Source: Neofamilia sp964346535 (GTDB taxonomy: Bacteria > Bacillota > Clostridia > Tissierellales > Peptoniphilaceae). Taken from it: a stretch of DNA of 58,474 nucleotides. The first letter of the stretch is position 1; the number at the start of each line of letters is the position of its first letter. This document shows, in pieces, positions 1 to 8,655 of the stretch. The notes beneath the pieces were generated by a model. It searched no databases. It was not told the DNA's origin and saw nothing but the letters and a program-made list of their open reading frames with translations. Both the position numbers and the translations under genes were made by a program. Where the stretch lies: the NCBI GenBank assembly GCA_964346535.1, contig CAYFUN010000004.1, positions 1 through 58,474 on the forward strand, written 5' to 3'.

Positions 1-5
1 TTTCT

Positions 6-421
6 CTAGTCATAGACAATTTCTTTTAACTCTTGAGCCTGGTCCTTGGTTAGTTTGCAAAAATCGGGCTTGTCCATTTGAGACTTTACTACTGTGGCCC
101 CATCATCTTCAAAGCATATATCAAACCAATAAGAATAAAGTCCATCCTTATAAACAATGTAACTAACTAGGTCTGAGCCTTCTAAGTCTCCCTCCCAGCC
201 TTGTTTAAAGACAACTTGGTCAAAGAATTTTTCAAAGGCTGTAACTTTTTCCTGGTCTTTAATTTGTCTGTTAAAATTAACTCCATACTCATCAACCCTC
301 TGGCCTAGAACTAAATTTTTTCAGGAGCCATAGCAATTTGTATACGGTTTTTAACTGGCTTGTATAAAATTGCTAATAAAACAAGACCTGCTAAAAAAAG
401 TATTTTCGTCTTTTTCTTCAT
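6..421 (-). pseudogene. Small membrane-anchored or secreted protein, frameshifted
   Basis: Last gene of the sigma-factor operon. An ATG at 421 overlaps the stop of the upstream lipoprotein gene (ATGA) and opens a frame that starts MKKKTKILFLAGLVLLAIL, a clear signal anchor, and runs to ...MAPEKI before a TAG at about residue 37. The next frame continues without a break (NLVLGQRVDEYGVNF...) for about 105 codons to a TAG at 6-8. The two frames join if one A is added to the six-A run at 316-321 (minus strand), giving a protein of about 138 residues. I recognise no family. It may be a real loss, a slippage switch or a homopolymer sequencing error. Confidence 0.7.
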
Positions 422-1098
422 CGGCTTGGCCCTTCTGTAATTTTATAATATACGTCTTTTTCACTACCGTCTTCAAGTCTTAAAGTAGTTACAAATGAAT
501 AGGCTCCAGCAGTTTTGTCTATACTTATAAGCTTTTTGAAGTTTATAGTGTCTTCATCCTCTGAACTTGTCTTTATAAGAATAATCCTATCCTCTATACT
601 TAGTGGCCTGCCATCTTCATAGGAAACCTTAAAATCTGGCAGTTTAAATTCATTTACTTTTTTTGCATCTTCTATTGACCCTGCTTTTATGCTGTATTCT
701 AATAAAGCCAACTCCCTATTTTCACTAAGGTCATAGTCTTCTAGCCTTAAAGGGCTAAAGGAGTATTTTTTATTATAGTCCTCTATAAAAGAATCTACCT
801 CGTACTTATCTCTTTCTTCTAAGTAAACCTTGTCTAATCCTATGGTATAAGGTACCACTTCATAATATATATGGTTAAGGCCATAGACTTTAATTCTTGT
901 ACCAAGGTCTTCGATATCAGCATCTTCTAAGGAAATATAGTCTCCAAGTCCATCTTCTTTTTCTTCATCATTTACAACTTGTACTTCTTCTTGAACTTCG
1001 CCAGTCCCAATATCTGATTCTTCTACCTTTCCTGTATCCTTCTGCCCACAAGCAGTAAGTAGGACCAAGGCCAAGGCAAGAGCTAATAATTTTTTCAT
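418..1098 (-). CDS. Putative lipoprotein of the ECF-sigma operon
   Basis: About 226 residues starting MKKLLALALALVLLTACGQ: a short positive n-region, a hydrophobic core and an LTAC lipobox, so the protein should be lipidated on Cys and tethered outside the cell membrane. The start at 1098 is chosen over a frame opening six codons upstream because GGAGGCGAAG lies at a good distance before this ATG. After an acidic Glu/Asp-rich linker the remaining 170 residues match no family I recognise. It follows the anti-sigma gene on the same strand, so it may be a target or a sensor partner of the sigma system. Confidence 0.75.
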   Translation of the reverse strand: MKKLLALALALVLLTACGQKDTGKVEESDIGTGEVQEEVQVVNDEEKEDGLGDYISLEDADIEDLGTRIKVYGLNHIYYEVVPYTIGLDKVYLEERDKYEVDSFIEDYNKKYSFSPLRLEDYDLSENRELALLEYSIKAGSIEDAKKVNEFKLPDFKVSYEDGRPLSIEDRIILIKTSSEDEDTINFKKLISIDKTAGAYSFVTTLRLEDGSEKDVYYKITEGPSR

Positions 1099-1133
1099 AA
1101 ATATCTTCGCCTCCATATTTTTATAGTTTTTAC

Positions 1134-1820
1134 TTATTCAGAAATATTTTTCCCAATTTTTATTATTTCATCTTGATTCATATTACCGTAGACATTACAT
1201 TCTATAGAATTTTGCTGCCATAGAATTGATGTTAATTCCTTTTTTTGCCAAAAATATCCATCTCTTCCGCTTATAATTACATTTTCTAATTTTGTATCTT
1301 CAGTATCATAATATGATTCTGTTGGATTTTCAGTTAAAAGCCTAAAGTGTACAATAAAAAACTTTTCTTTATTTTGCATATTTATAAATTGATAAATAAG
1401 ATTAATCCCTCCCTCTTGAACTTCAACTAAGTTAAAGCCTGCAGGTACATAATTTATTTTTAAGTCATCTAGACTTAGACTTTCTTCACCTATACTAGGT
1501 TTTTCAGCTGTAAAGCTACTGTAAAGGCCAAAGTCTTCAATAATCCAAGAGTAAATCCTTTCCCTGGCCTGGGTATTTGTTCCAAAAAATATTCCAAGTA
1601 TTGAAGCAGAGACCAAGAAAAATACTGCAACTTTTTTTAAGACAGGTCTTGGTCTAAGTTTTTTCGCATCTTCCTTCCTAAAAAGCTCAGTCATTTTATT
1701 TTCAAAGTCTGGAGAAGGGTTAAAGGAACTAGTTGGAGTATTTGCTAAATCCCTGTTAAAGTCTAGTCTTAGGGCCTCTTCTAAAAGTTTATCAAATTGT
1801 CCATCAGTCATTTTATTCAT
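1134..1820 (-). CDS. Membrane anti-sigma factor-like protein with DUF4367 domain
   Basis: About 228 residues. An N-terminal cytoplasmic segment of about 60 residues precedes one membrane span (VAVFFLVSASILGIFFG) and an extracytoplasmic domain with the Y-P-x-G-F and late I-x-W pattern of DUF4367 proteins, which are commonly encoded with ECF sigma factors. It should hold the neighbouring sigma factor at the membrane until a signal arrives (inference from family and context). The ATG at 1820, preceded by AGGTGAAG, overlaps the sigma gene by 8 nt, which implies translational coupling; a GTG at 1832 is the alternative start. Confidence 0.72.
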   Translation of the reverse strand: MNKMTDGQFDKLLEEALRLDFNRDLANTPTSSFNPSPDFENKMTELFRKEDAKKLRPRPVLKKVAVFFLVSASILGIFFGTNTQARERIYSWIIEDFGLYSSFTAEKPSIGEESLSLDDLKINYVPAGFNLVEVQEGGINLIYQFINMQNKEKFFIVHFRLLTENPTESYYDTEDTKLENVIISGRDGYFWQKKELTSILWQQNSIECNVYGNMNQDEIIKIGKNISE

Positions 1821-2370
1821 TATCTTCTTCACCTGCTTCTAGGATTTTTCTAAGTTTTTTCTTGGCCCTAAAGGCCTTGGTTTGGGCTGTTCTTACTTCT
1901 ATATTTAGGATTTTTCCTATCTCCTTGTAGGACATTTTTTCTAGGTACTTCATTAGGAGAATTTGCTTGGCTTCTGGATCTATGTATTTTAGAGCCTGGG
2001 CCAGGTCTTCGATTTTTTCTGCTTCAATTAATCTTTGGTCTAGGCTAGGGCCTGGCGCTGGAAAATAGTTTTCCAACTTTTCAAGTTCCTTTTTTATAAA
2101 TTTGTTTTCTCTTCTTAGGATGTCTATGGCCTTGCCTTTAATTATTGTAGTTGTCAGTTTTTTCATTTCTTCTTTATTAGGTCTAAAGTAGCTTTCTGAG
2201 TTTTCTAGCAGGTAAACAAAGGCCTCGTGAACTGCTTCTTGGGCCTTGGTCCTGTCGGCTAAAAACTTGTTGGCATAGTTTAGAAAAAAGTTTAGGTTTT
2301 CTACATAGACTTGTTCAAAAATACTTTTTTCTTCCTCGCCATCTATCATTCCTAGATATAAAACTAACAT
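1813..2370 (-). CDS. ECF-type RNA polymerase sigma factor
   Basis: 185 residues with an N-terminal sigma region 2 (from about residue 17, including DRTKAQEAVHEAFVYLLE) and a C-terminal sigma region 4 helix-turn-helix (KQILLMKYLEKMSYKEIGKILNI, then VRTAQTKAFRAKKKLRKIL). There is no region 1.1 or 3, as expected of the extracytoplasmic-function class. The start at 2370 has AGGAG five bases upstream. It is the first gene of an operon with its anti-sigma factor and two secreted proteins. ECF factors usually transcribe their own operon; I could not identify the promoter with confidence in the 100 bp upstream. Confidence 0.85.
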   Translation of the reverse strand: MLVLYLGMIDGEEEKSIFEQVYVENLNFFLNYANKFLADRTKAQEAVHEAFVYLLENSESYFRPNKEEMKKLTTTIIKGKAIDILRRENKFIKKELEKLENYFPAPGPSLDQRLIEAEKIEDLAQALKYIDPEAKQILLMKYLEKMSYKEIGKILNIEVRTAQTKAFRAKKKLRKILEAGEEDNE

Positions 2371-2480
2371 TTAATCTCCTAAAATTTCTCCCTTCACCTA
2401 TACATCGTTTGACTTTGAAAAATTACTACAGGTATTTTGAAAAAATTTTTCTTTTCTTTATTTTAGCATAGGATTTTTCA

Positions 2481-2506
2481 CAAAAATAGGAGGCCTAAAC
2501 CTCCTA
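2481..2506 (-). terminator. Rho-independent terminator of the rhodanese lipoprotein gene
   Basis: Perfect 7-bp stem TAGGAGG/CCTCCTA with a short loop, followed on the minus strand by TTTTTG, starting just past the stop at 2513. Confidence 0.85.
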
Positions 2507-2512
2507 AAAACC

Positions 2513-3109
2513 CTATTTCTCCACTTGACCCTTATAAGAAGAGATTCCTCCACCGTCTAAAACCACTTGGTAGCCTAGGTCTTCTAATATTTCACTTGCA
2601 GCCTTGGACCTCCTCCCACTTTTGCAGTAGACGACAATAACTTGGTCCATGTCTTCTCTTATATCATTTGCAAGATTGTCTACTGGAATATTTATGGCTC
2701 CAGGCAGGTGGCCGCCTTGGTATTCGCCTGGAGTCCTGACATCTATTACAGTAGCCTGATCAGATAAATATTCTTTAATGGCAATAGCTTGGTCTAAGTT
2801 TATTTTTTCAACGCCTGGTCCCAGGTCTTCTAAAACTTCTTCCCCTGATCCTTGGTAGGGATAGGACTCTCTTAGGCCTTCTGCGATTTTTATCCTATAC
2901 TTGTGCCCAAGACTCATTTCTACATCTTCATCAAAAGAAAGACTTATTAAGTCCCCCTTTTTCAAAGATCCAGAGTCCTTAGTTGTTAAAAATGTATAAG
3001 CATCATCTAAAAGCAAGGCCTCAATGGCCCCATCATCCGCCGACTTACAAGCGACGCTAAATATTAATATCCCCAGGCCTAGGGCAAATATTTTTAAAAA
3101 CTTTTTCAT
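2513..3109 (-). CDS. Lipoprotein with C-terminal rhodanese domain
   Basis: 198 residues. A signal peptide with lipobox SVAC (residues about 18-21) is followed by about 75 residues of unassigned sequence and a rhodanese-like domain from about residue 105: IDVRTPGEYQGGHLPGAIN, the active-site loop VVYCKSGRRS with its catalytic Cys, and the final LDGGGISSY segment. Exported rhodaneses move sulfane sulfur or act in redox/thiol chemistry outside the cell; the substrate is unknown. It is a single gene between two terminators. The 5'-half may bind a ligand but shows no motif I recognise. Confidence 0.85.
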   Translation of the reverse strand: MKKFLKIFALGLGILIFSVACKSADDGAIEALLLDDAYTFLTTKDSGSLKKGDLISLSFDEDVEMSLGHKYRIKIAEGLRESYPYQGSGEEVLEDLGPGVEKINLDQAIAIKEYLSDQATVIDVRTPGEYQGGHLPGAINIPVDNLANDIREDMDQVIVVYCKSGRRSKAASEILEDLGYQVVLDGGGISSYKGQVEK

Positions 3110-3160
3110 CTTAGCTCCTTTTTTATTTTTATCTTACCCTTTTTGGGGGTTTTAATTAAG

Positions 3161-3202
3161 AAAAAATAACAGCCTCCCTCCTAAATATATAGAAGGGAAG
3201 CT
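3161..3202 (-). terminator. Terminator behind the PII-like gene
   Basis: On the minus strand AGCTTCCCTTC pairs with GAGGGAGGCT (one G-U pair) and is followed by a six-T run. Confidence 0.8.
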
Positions 3203-3207
3203 ACTTT

Positions 3208-3870
3208 TTATTTTCTTATTCCATAAGTTTCTTTTACGTTAGTAACATAGATTATTCCTCTACCAGGTTCGTCTATTCTCAGTTTTTCTCTTATAGAATT
3301 TACTATTTGTTCAGTAGTTTCCACTTGTGAAAGAATAAGTATTATCTCCTTTTCAGGTTCTATTGTTATATTAAATACTTTTTGTCTTTCTTGTATGCCT
3401 GATCCTCTGCCGTGAATTATTGTTCCACCCATAGAACCAGCTTCTTGGGCCGCGTCTATTACCTGGTCTCCAAGACCCCTTTCTACAATTGTGTAAATCG
3501 CATTGTACATATAATCTACTCCTTCGCCACATTCTCTATTTCCTACTGCACAAGAATTAGACCCCCAAACATTTACTACTTCTTCTACAAAAGCTATTCC
3601 CCGATTAGGTTTTTCAAAATCTAAGGCATTGCTAATGTGATTAATGGCTTTTGTTGAGGTTTCTGCATCAGCTATCATTACAACAATATCTTTTTTCTTG
3701 TCACTTAGGCCTAAATAGTCGATGATGCTTCTATTGGCAGTGCCTACTCCAAAGTATACAGTCCCACCTTGGACACCTTGGTCTCTGGCTAGGTCTAAAA
3801 CTTTACTTCCCTTGTTTTTTTCTACAATAACTACTAACATATGAATTTCTGGAAGGGTAAAATCAACCAT
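3208..3870 (-). CDS. Tandem PII-like regulatory protein
   Basis: About 220 residues made of two copies of a PII/GlnB-like ferredoxin fold. Copy one spans about residues 5-105 (HMLVVIVEKNKGSKVLDLAR, then GGTVYFGVGTA) and copy two about 118-220 (YNAIYTIVERGLGDQVIDAA, then GGTIIHGRGSG). The T-loop tyrosine region of classical GlnB is not conserved, so the nucleotide or ligand bound is unknown. The start at 3870 has AGGAGG upstream and overlaps the DUF1538 stop by 8 nt, which indicates coupled translation. By analogy with GlnK-AmtB it probably gates the DUF1538 membrane protein (inference). Confidence 0.8.
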   Translation of the reverse strand: MVDFTLPEIHMLVVIVEKNKGSKVLDLARDQGVQGGTVYFGVGTANRSIIDYLGLSDKKKDIVVMIADAETSTKAINHISNALDFEKPNRGIAFVEEVVNVWGSNSCAVGNRECGEGVDYMYNAIYTIVERGLGDQVIDAAQEAGSMGGTIIHGRGSGIQERQKVFNITIEPEKEIILILSQVETTEQIVNSIREKLRIDEPGRGIIYVTNVKETYGIRK

Positions 3871-5341
3871 CTGTTTCCTCCTCATCCTTTACATTCTTCT
3901 TGTATAATAAACCTAATAGCTGAAGGGCTATAAGTGGAGTCATAGCAACCATAGCTATAGTTCCAAAACCGTCATTTAATAAATCTGCAGTTGGTGTAGA
4001 GCTGGCTATCCCTTGGGCATAGGCTAGTATAAAGGTTGCTGTCATCGGTCCAGAGGCCACTCCTCCAGAGTCAAAGGCGATCCCTACAAACAGGCTGGGT
4101 ATCTTAAAGGATAATATAAAAGCTATTATATATCCTGGCAGTAATACATGCCAAAGTTCTAAGCCTGGAATCATAATTTTAATTACAGATAAGGCAACTG
4201 CAATTCCAACTCCTAGGGATAAGGTAAATAAAACTGTAGATTTCTTTACATAACCTCCTGTAACCTCACGGATTTGATTTGTCAAAACGTGAACTGCAGG
4301 TTCAGCTAAAATAGTTAAAACTCCCAATAAAAATGCTATAAATACTATTAATAAGTTATTACCCCTGGCCCCTAGACTTTCACCAATAAATCTGCCAACG
4401 TCCATAAAGCCTGCATTTACGCCAGTTAAAAATATTACCAAGCCTATAAAGGCTAGAAATATTCCAGAATATATTCCCAAGGTTCTTCTTCTACTTTGTT
4501 TAAAAAATACTTTATTAGCTACTATATAAATAATGCTAATGGGAAGAAGGGCTATTAAAGTCTCTAGGGCAAGATGGGGAATATTGTCAAGAAATGGTTT
4601 AATAATTCCAACTTTTTCTACAGCTTGAAAATTGCTAACTCCAGCTAACTCTGTAGTTGAAAAAATACTCAGTAACAAAACTCCAAGTATTGCTCCAGAA
4701 GATGCAATACCTACAAGACCGAAACTGTCGATTTCTGAACTTTTAGAGTCTTTGTTTAGGGCTGAAGCTCCTCCTGCAAGGGCTAGGATAAATGGAACTG
4801 TCAAGGCTCCAGTTGTAGATCCTGATGCATCAAAGGCCACAGATAAATAAAAACTATCTACGAATATAGCAAGTCCAAATATTAAGAAATAAGTTACTAA
4901 TAAAACTCTATTTAAAGGGATTGAATAGACAATCCTTATCATTCCTATAGAAACTAAAATAGCAATACCTATGGATACAGCAACTACTAAAATGTTTTTA
5001 GCTACTAGGCCCTTGGTCACAAGTTCTACTTGGCTAGCAAGTATATGTAAATCCGGTTCGGCAACTGAAATTACAAAGCCTAGCAACAGTGAAATTATAG
5101 CTACAAGAATTATTTTATTTGATTTAACAATTTCTCCACCCATAGTTTCTCCAATAGGAGTGATACCTATATCTACGCCTAATAAAAATATCGCAAGTCC
5201 GATTATAATAAATATGGCCCCTAAAATAAACCTAATTAAGTCCTCATTTCCAATTGGAATAATTGTAAAATTTAGTATAAGGACTAAAATTGTAATAGGT
5301 AGTACTGTAGACAAGACTTCTTTAAATTTGTCTAATATCAA
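3863..5341 (-). CDS. DUF1538 family membrane protein
   Basis: 492 residues, very hydrophobic, with about 12 membrane spans arranged as two homologous halves. Paired motifs show the duplication: AEPDLHIL at about residue 114 against AEPAVHVL in the second half, and AFDASGSTTGALTVPFILAL against AFDSGGVASGPMTATFILAY. Buried acidic residues in both repeats suggest ion- or solute-coupled transport, but the substrate of DUF1538 proteins is not established. The start is TTG at 5341, chosen because GGAGG lies seven bases upstream. It forms a two-gene operon with the tandem PII-like gene. Confidence 0.8.
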   Translation of the reverse strand: MILDKFKEVLSTVLPITILVLILNFTIIPIGNEDLIRFILGAIFIIIGLAIFLLGVDIGITPIGETMGGEIVKSNKIILVAIISLLLGFVISVAEPDLHILASQVELVTKGLVAKNILVVAVSIGIAILVSIGMIRIVYSIPLNRVLLVTYFLIFGLAIFVDSFYLSVAFDASGSTTGALTVPFILALAGGASALNKDSKSSEIDSFGLVGIASSGAILGVLLLSIFSTTELAGVSNFQAVEKVGIIKPFLDNIPHLALETLIALLPISIIYIVANKVFFKQSRRRTLGIYSGIFLAFIGLVIFLTGVNAGFMDVGRFIGESLGARGNNLLIVFIAFLLGVLTILAEPAVHVLTNQIREVTGGYVKKSTVLFTLSLGVGIAVALSVIKIMIPGLELWHVLLPGYIIAFILSFKIPSLFVGIAFDSGGVASGPMTATFILAYAQGIASSTPTADLLNDGFGTIAMVAMTPLIALQLLGLLYKKNVKDEEETDG

Positions 5342-5442
5342 GTTTTAACCTCCTTTTTAATTTGATATTATATTTATAACCAATTAAAAATAGTAATAAG
5401 CAAGTAATTTCTATCCGCCACAAATTAATTACAGCCCCTCAT

Positions 5443-5470
5443 AAAAAAAGACCCTAGATTTTCTAGGATC
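5443..5470 (-). terminator. Terminator behind pepD
   Basis: Stem GATCCTAGA / TCTAGGGTC followed on the minus strand by seven T. Confidence 0.85.
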
Positions 5471-5484
5471 TCATCTTTCTTATC

Positions 5485-6909
5485 TTATTTTAAATTTTCC
5501 AATAATTTTACTGTAAAGTCAAAGACTCTTTGGGTTGATTTTATTGATATTCTTTCTTTTGGTGAGTGGACGTCCCACATATTTGGGCCAAAGGAAATCA
5601 TTTCTGTGTCTTTTAGAACTTTTTTTAGTAATCCACATTCTAGGCCTGCGTGAACTGCTGTATAGGATGCTTTTTCCTCGAACATATCTTCGTAGGTCTT
5701 TAAGGCTATGTCTCTTAGTTTTGAGTCTGCTTCGTATTCCCAGGCTGGGTATCTTTCTACTTCTTCAAAGGTAGCTCCTGCCTTGTTTGCTAGGATTTCT
5801 AATCCTCTGGCTACCTTGTCTAGTTGAGACTCTACTGATGACCTTACTGAAGTTATTAGAATAATTTCGTCTTCCTGGTCTTCTATAACTGCGTTGTTTA
5901 GTGAGGTTTGAACTAGGCCTTCAATTGAGTTTGAAACTGCTATTACTCCGTCTGGAACTAGGCTGTAGTAGTCAATTAAGTTGTCTGTAAGGTCTTTTGA
6001 GAAGGCTTTTGTTCCAGATTTTTCTTCTATAGTTAGGGAAAGGTCAGGATCAACTGCTGTAAATTCTCCCTTGATTTCTTTAAATAAATCTTTTATAGCT
6101 TCTATGCTGGCTGGGTCTTTTACATAAATTTGGGCTTGGGCTGCTGATGGAATGGCGTTGTGCTTGCTGCCACCTTTTACTGAGCCAAGTCTAATTTCTC
6201 CAGCTTGTCTGGCCCTGTCTAAAAGTCTAAAGAGAATAATATTTGCGTTTCCTCTTTGTTTGTTGATTTCCATACCAGAGTGGCCACCTTCTAGACCGCC
6301 TATTGAAATTAAATAGGACCTGGCGTCAAAGTCTTCATAGGACTTTTTAAAAATGGTGTGGACAGTGTTTCCACCTGCTGATGAAACTAAAAAGATTCCC
6401 TCTTCTTCTGAGTCAATGTTTAAAAGCTTTTTGCCTGTAAGCATGCCTTCTTTTATTGCTCCTGCCCCCTTCATAGTTGTTTCTTCTTCAACTGTTATTA
6501 GAACTTCTAGAGCTGGGTGTTTGTAGTCGCCGTCTAGGATTGCTAGGCCATAGGCTACTGCCATGCCATCGTCTCCACCAAGGGTGGTCTTGTTGGCCTT
6601 TAGTAGGTCGCCGTCTACGTACATGTCTATTGGGTCTTTATCAAAGTCGTGGTCTGAGTCTTCTGTTTTTACACAAACCATGTCCATGTGGCCTTGAATA
6701 ATTACTGGTTCTGAGTTTTCATATCCTGGGCTGGCTGGTTTTTTTATTATTACGTTGTTAACTTCGTCTTGGATGTATTCTAAGTTTCTCTCCTTGGCAA
6801 AGTTTACTAAAAAGTCTGATACTCCCTTTTCATTTCCTGAGCATCTTGGTATTTGGTTTATTTCATAAAACCAAGAAAACACTTCTTTTGGTTCAATATT
6901 TAATGGCAT
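5485..6909 (-). CDS. pepD: Aminoacyl-histidine (Xaa-His) dipeptidase, M20 family
   Basis: 474 residues, the normal length for PepD/carnosinase-like enzymes. Metal ligands and catalytic residues sit in VIIQGHMDMVCV (His, Asp), TTLGGDDGMAVAYGLAIL (bridging Asp), TVEEETTMKGA (catalytic and metal Glu pair) and IDSEEEG; the dimerisation lid domain is between about residues 200 and 390. It is a cytoplasmic Zn-dependent enzyme that cleaves dipeptides, fitting an amino-acid-fermenting anaerobe. It stands alone with its own terminator. AGGAGGACAAA precedes the ATG. Confidence 0.92.
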   Translation of the reverse strand: MPLNIEPKEVFSWFYEINQIPRCSGNEKGVSDFLVNFAKERNLEYIQDEVNNVIIKKPASPGYENSEPVIIQGHMDMVCVKTEDSDHDFDKDPIDMYVDGDLLKANKTTLGGDDGMAVAYGLAILDGDYKHPALEVLITVEEETTMKGAGAIKEGMLTGKKLLNIDSEEEGIFLVSSAGGNTVHTIFKKSYEDFDARSYLISIGGLEGGHSGMEINKQRGNANIILFRLLDRARQAGEIRLGSVKGGSKHNAIPSAAQAQIYVKDPASIEAIKDLFKEIKGEFTAVDPDLSLTIEEKSGTKAFSKDLTDNLIDYYSLVPDGVIAVSNSIEGLVQTSLNNAVIEDQEDEIILITSVRSSVESQLDKVARGLEILANKAGATFEEVERYPAWEYEADSKLRDIALKTYEDMFEEKASYTAVHAGLECGLLKKVLKDTEMISFGPNMWDVHSPKERISIKSTQRVFDFTVKLLENLK

Positions 6910-7091
6910 TTTGTCCTCCTAAAATATTTTTTTCATATTTATTCTTTACCCTAAAATCCCTTTTTTATATTTTATTTTCTTTAATTTTCCGCAATTTTTA
7001 TTTATCTTTTCTCTCCTAGAGTTTATTGTTTTCTATTAGGGTATAGGATTATTAAATAGATAAAGAAATAATTTTATTGGAGGTAAAAATT

Positions 7092-7904
7092 ATGACTAAT
7101 GTTCACATTATAACTGGCGGTTCTAGTGGAATTGGCCTTGAGTGTGCCAAGGACTTTAAAGATGGCAAAGTTTTAATTACTGGTAGAACTGAAGCTAAAC
7201 TTGTATCTGCTTGTGAAGAGTTAAAGGGTCTAGGCGTAGATGCTGTCTACAAGACTTCTGATATTTCTGACCAAGCAAGTGTTGATGAACTTTTCGCCTA
7301 TGGAAAGAGCCTGGGAGATATTAAAACTGTTTTAAACTCAGCTGGCATTTCTGGTGTTGGTGCTTCTGCTAAAAGTACTTTTGAAATAGACTTACTTGGA
7401 ACCCTTCACCTAATTGAAGCAGCTAAGAAAAATATTTCTTCAGGAGGAGTTTTAATTTTAATTTCTTCTATGATGGGCCACACTGTTGTAGACAATCCAG
7501 CCTATGACGGCCTTTTAGTTGAACCTGATAAAGAAGGAGCCATAGACAAGTTAGTTGAAATTGTTGAAGACAAGTCAGATCTTGCCTATAACTTTTCTAA
7601 AAAAGCTGTTCAATTAATGGTTAGAAAGTATGCATCAGAATTTGGGGAAGTTGGAGCTAGAATAGTTTCTATTTCTCCTGGAATTATTATGACTCCAATG
7701 GCTAGAAGGGCAGCTGAAGACCATGCTGATAGGGTGAACGCCATGGAAGCTCTTACTCCAATAAAGAGACTTGGAGAGCCAGAAGATATAGCAAATGCTG
7801 TAAAATTCCTAGCCTCTGATGATGCTTCCTTTATAACTGGTACTGACCTTCTTGTTGACGGTGGCCTCCACTTAAAACTAGCAGAGTTAATGGCTGGAGA
7901 ATAA
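7092..7904 (+). CDS. Short-chain dehydrogenase/reductase (SDR)
   Basis: About 270 residues. It has the Rossmann nucleotide motif TGGSSGIG near the N terminus, the NSAG motif (LNSAGISG), the catalytic Ser region (LILISSMMGH), the catalytic Tyr-x3-Lys as YNFSKKA, and a C-terminal FITGTDLLVDGG segment typical of classical SDRs. An insertion of about 20 residues between the Ser and Tyr motifs (NPAYDGLLVEPDKEGAIDKL) recalls 3-alpha-hydroxysteroid dehydrogenase-like SDRs; the substrate cannot be read from the sequence. The start at 7092 is chosen because GGAGG lies eight bases upstream; the frame could open at a TTG five codons earlier, but that lies on the Shine-Dalgarno. Confidence 0.88.
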   Translation: MTNVHIITGGSSGIGLECAKDFKDGKVLITGRTEAKLVSACEELKGLGVDAVYKTSDISDQASVDELFAYGKSLGDIKTVLNSAGISGVGASAKSTFEIDLLGTLHLIEAAKKNISSGGVLILISSMMGHTVVDNPAYDGLLVEPDKEGAIDKLVEIVEDKSDLAYNFSKKAVQLMVRKYASEFGEVGARIVSISPGIIMTPMARRAAEDHADRVNAMEALTPIKRLGEPEDIANAVKFLASDDASFITGTDLLVDGGLHLKLAELMAGE

Positions 7905-7936
7905 AAATTAAAATTAAAGATTTAAAAATATGTATG

Positions 7937-7968
7937 AAAAAAGGGACTTAACTTAGGTCCCTTTTCTT
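7937..7968. terminator. Bidirectional terminator between SDR and the NADH-oxidase remnant
   Basis: An A-rich stretch, then AAGGGAC...GTCCCTT and a T-rich tail; both strands end in a T-run, suiting the convergent genes. Confidence 0.8.
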
Positions 7969-7978
7969 ATTTTTAATT

Positions 7979-8434
7979 TTAGCCTAGGACAGCTGAAACT
8001 GCTGCCATAGTTATATAGTTGTATGGTTGGTTAAAGTGTGGCATAAAGAATATGTCTGTTAAGGCTAGCTCATCAATAGTTACATCTTTTTGGATGGCTA
8101 AAGAAAACATGTGGATACCCATTGAAATATCATAAGTAGATCCAAGTTGGGCACCAACAATTCTCCTGTCGTCTTTTCTGTAGACAATTCTAACTTTAAC
8201 TTTGGCATTTTCTACATTTTCCATAAAGGCAGGTTTTTGTAGGTCTTCAAAGTCTGTGTATTCTACGTCAATGCCGTACTTTGCTGCCATGTCTAGGGCC
8301 ATACCACAACCTAAAAAGGAAATGTTGTTGTTTCTGTCATAAATTGTTAGGTCAACATCCTTAATGTGGTCAAGTAAAGTGTTAGAAGCAGCAGTACCTG
8401 CGTGGTTTGCTCCAATTACAATAATTTTTGTCAT
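7979..8434 (-). pseudogene. nox: NADH oxidase / CoA-disulfide reductase family gene with large internal in-frame deletion
   Basis: 151 residues where the family has about 445. Residues 1-47 are the N-terminal FAD-binding strand (KIIVIGANHAGTAASNTLL) through the redox-active cysteine motif NNISFLGCGMAL. The sequence then jumps at about position 8293 to the C-terminal dimerisation domain (FEDLQKPAF ... MGIHMFSLAIQ ... FFMPHFNQPYNYITMAAV). The whole NADH-binding domain and most of the FAD domain are missing, yet the frame is kept, and AAGGAGGAAG before the ATG and a promoter remain. The product cannot be a working oxidase. Either a recent deletion or an assembly collapse would explain it. Confidence 0.85.
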
Positions 8435-8542
8435 TTTCTTCCTCCTTGTAAACTCGTTTTGTTTAATTAAAAATTTGCCAATATGGGTTTTTAAAAAATT
8501 GAAAATTTTTAATCTTCATCAATCTTGTGTACTACGGTTTAT

Positions 8543-8571
8543 TTTATACTCCACTGGTTAAGTTTATGCAA
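8543..8571 (-). promoter_or_regulatory. Probable vegetative promoter of the nox remnant
   Basis: On the minus strand TTGCAT and TATAAA are separated by 17 bp, about 110 bp upstream of the nox start codon. Confidence 0.6.
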
Positions 8572-8655
8572 GGGCTATAGAATAGATTGTGAAAAAATAT
8601 AAAGAAGAACTTTCAAAATTAAAGTTATTTTAGACGAGCTTATAATTTTCCCAAT

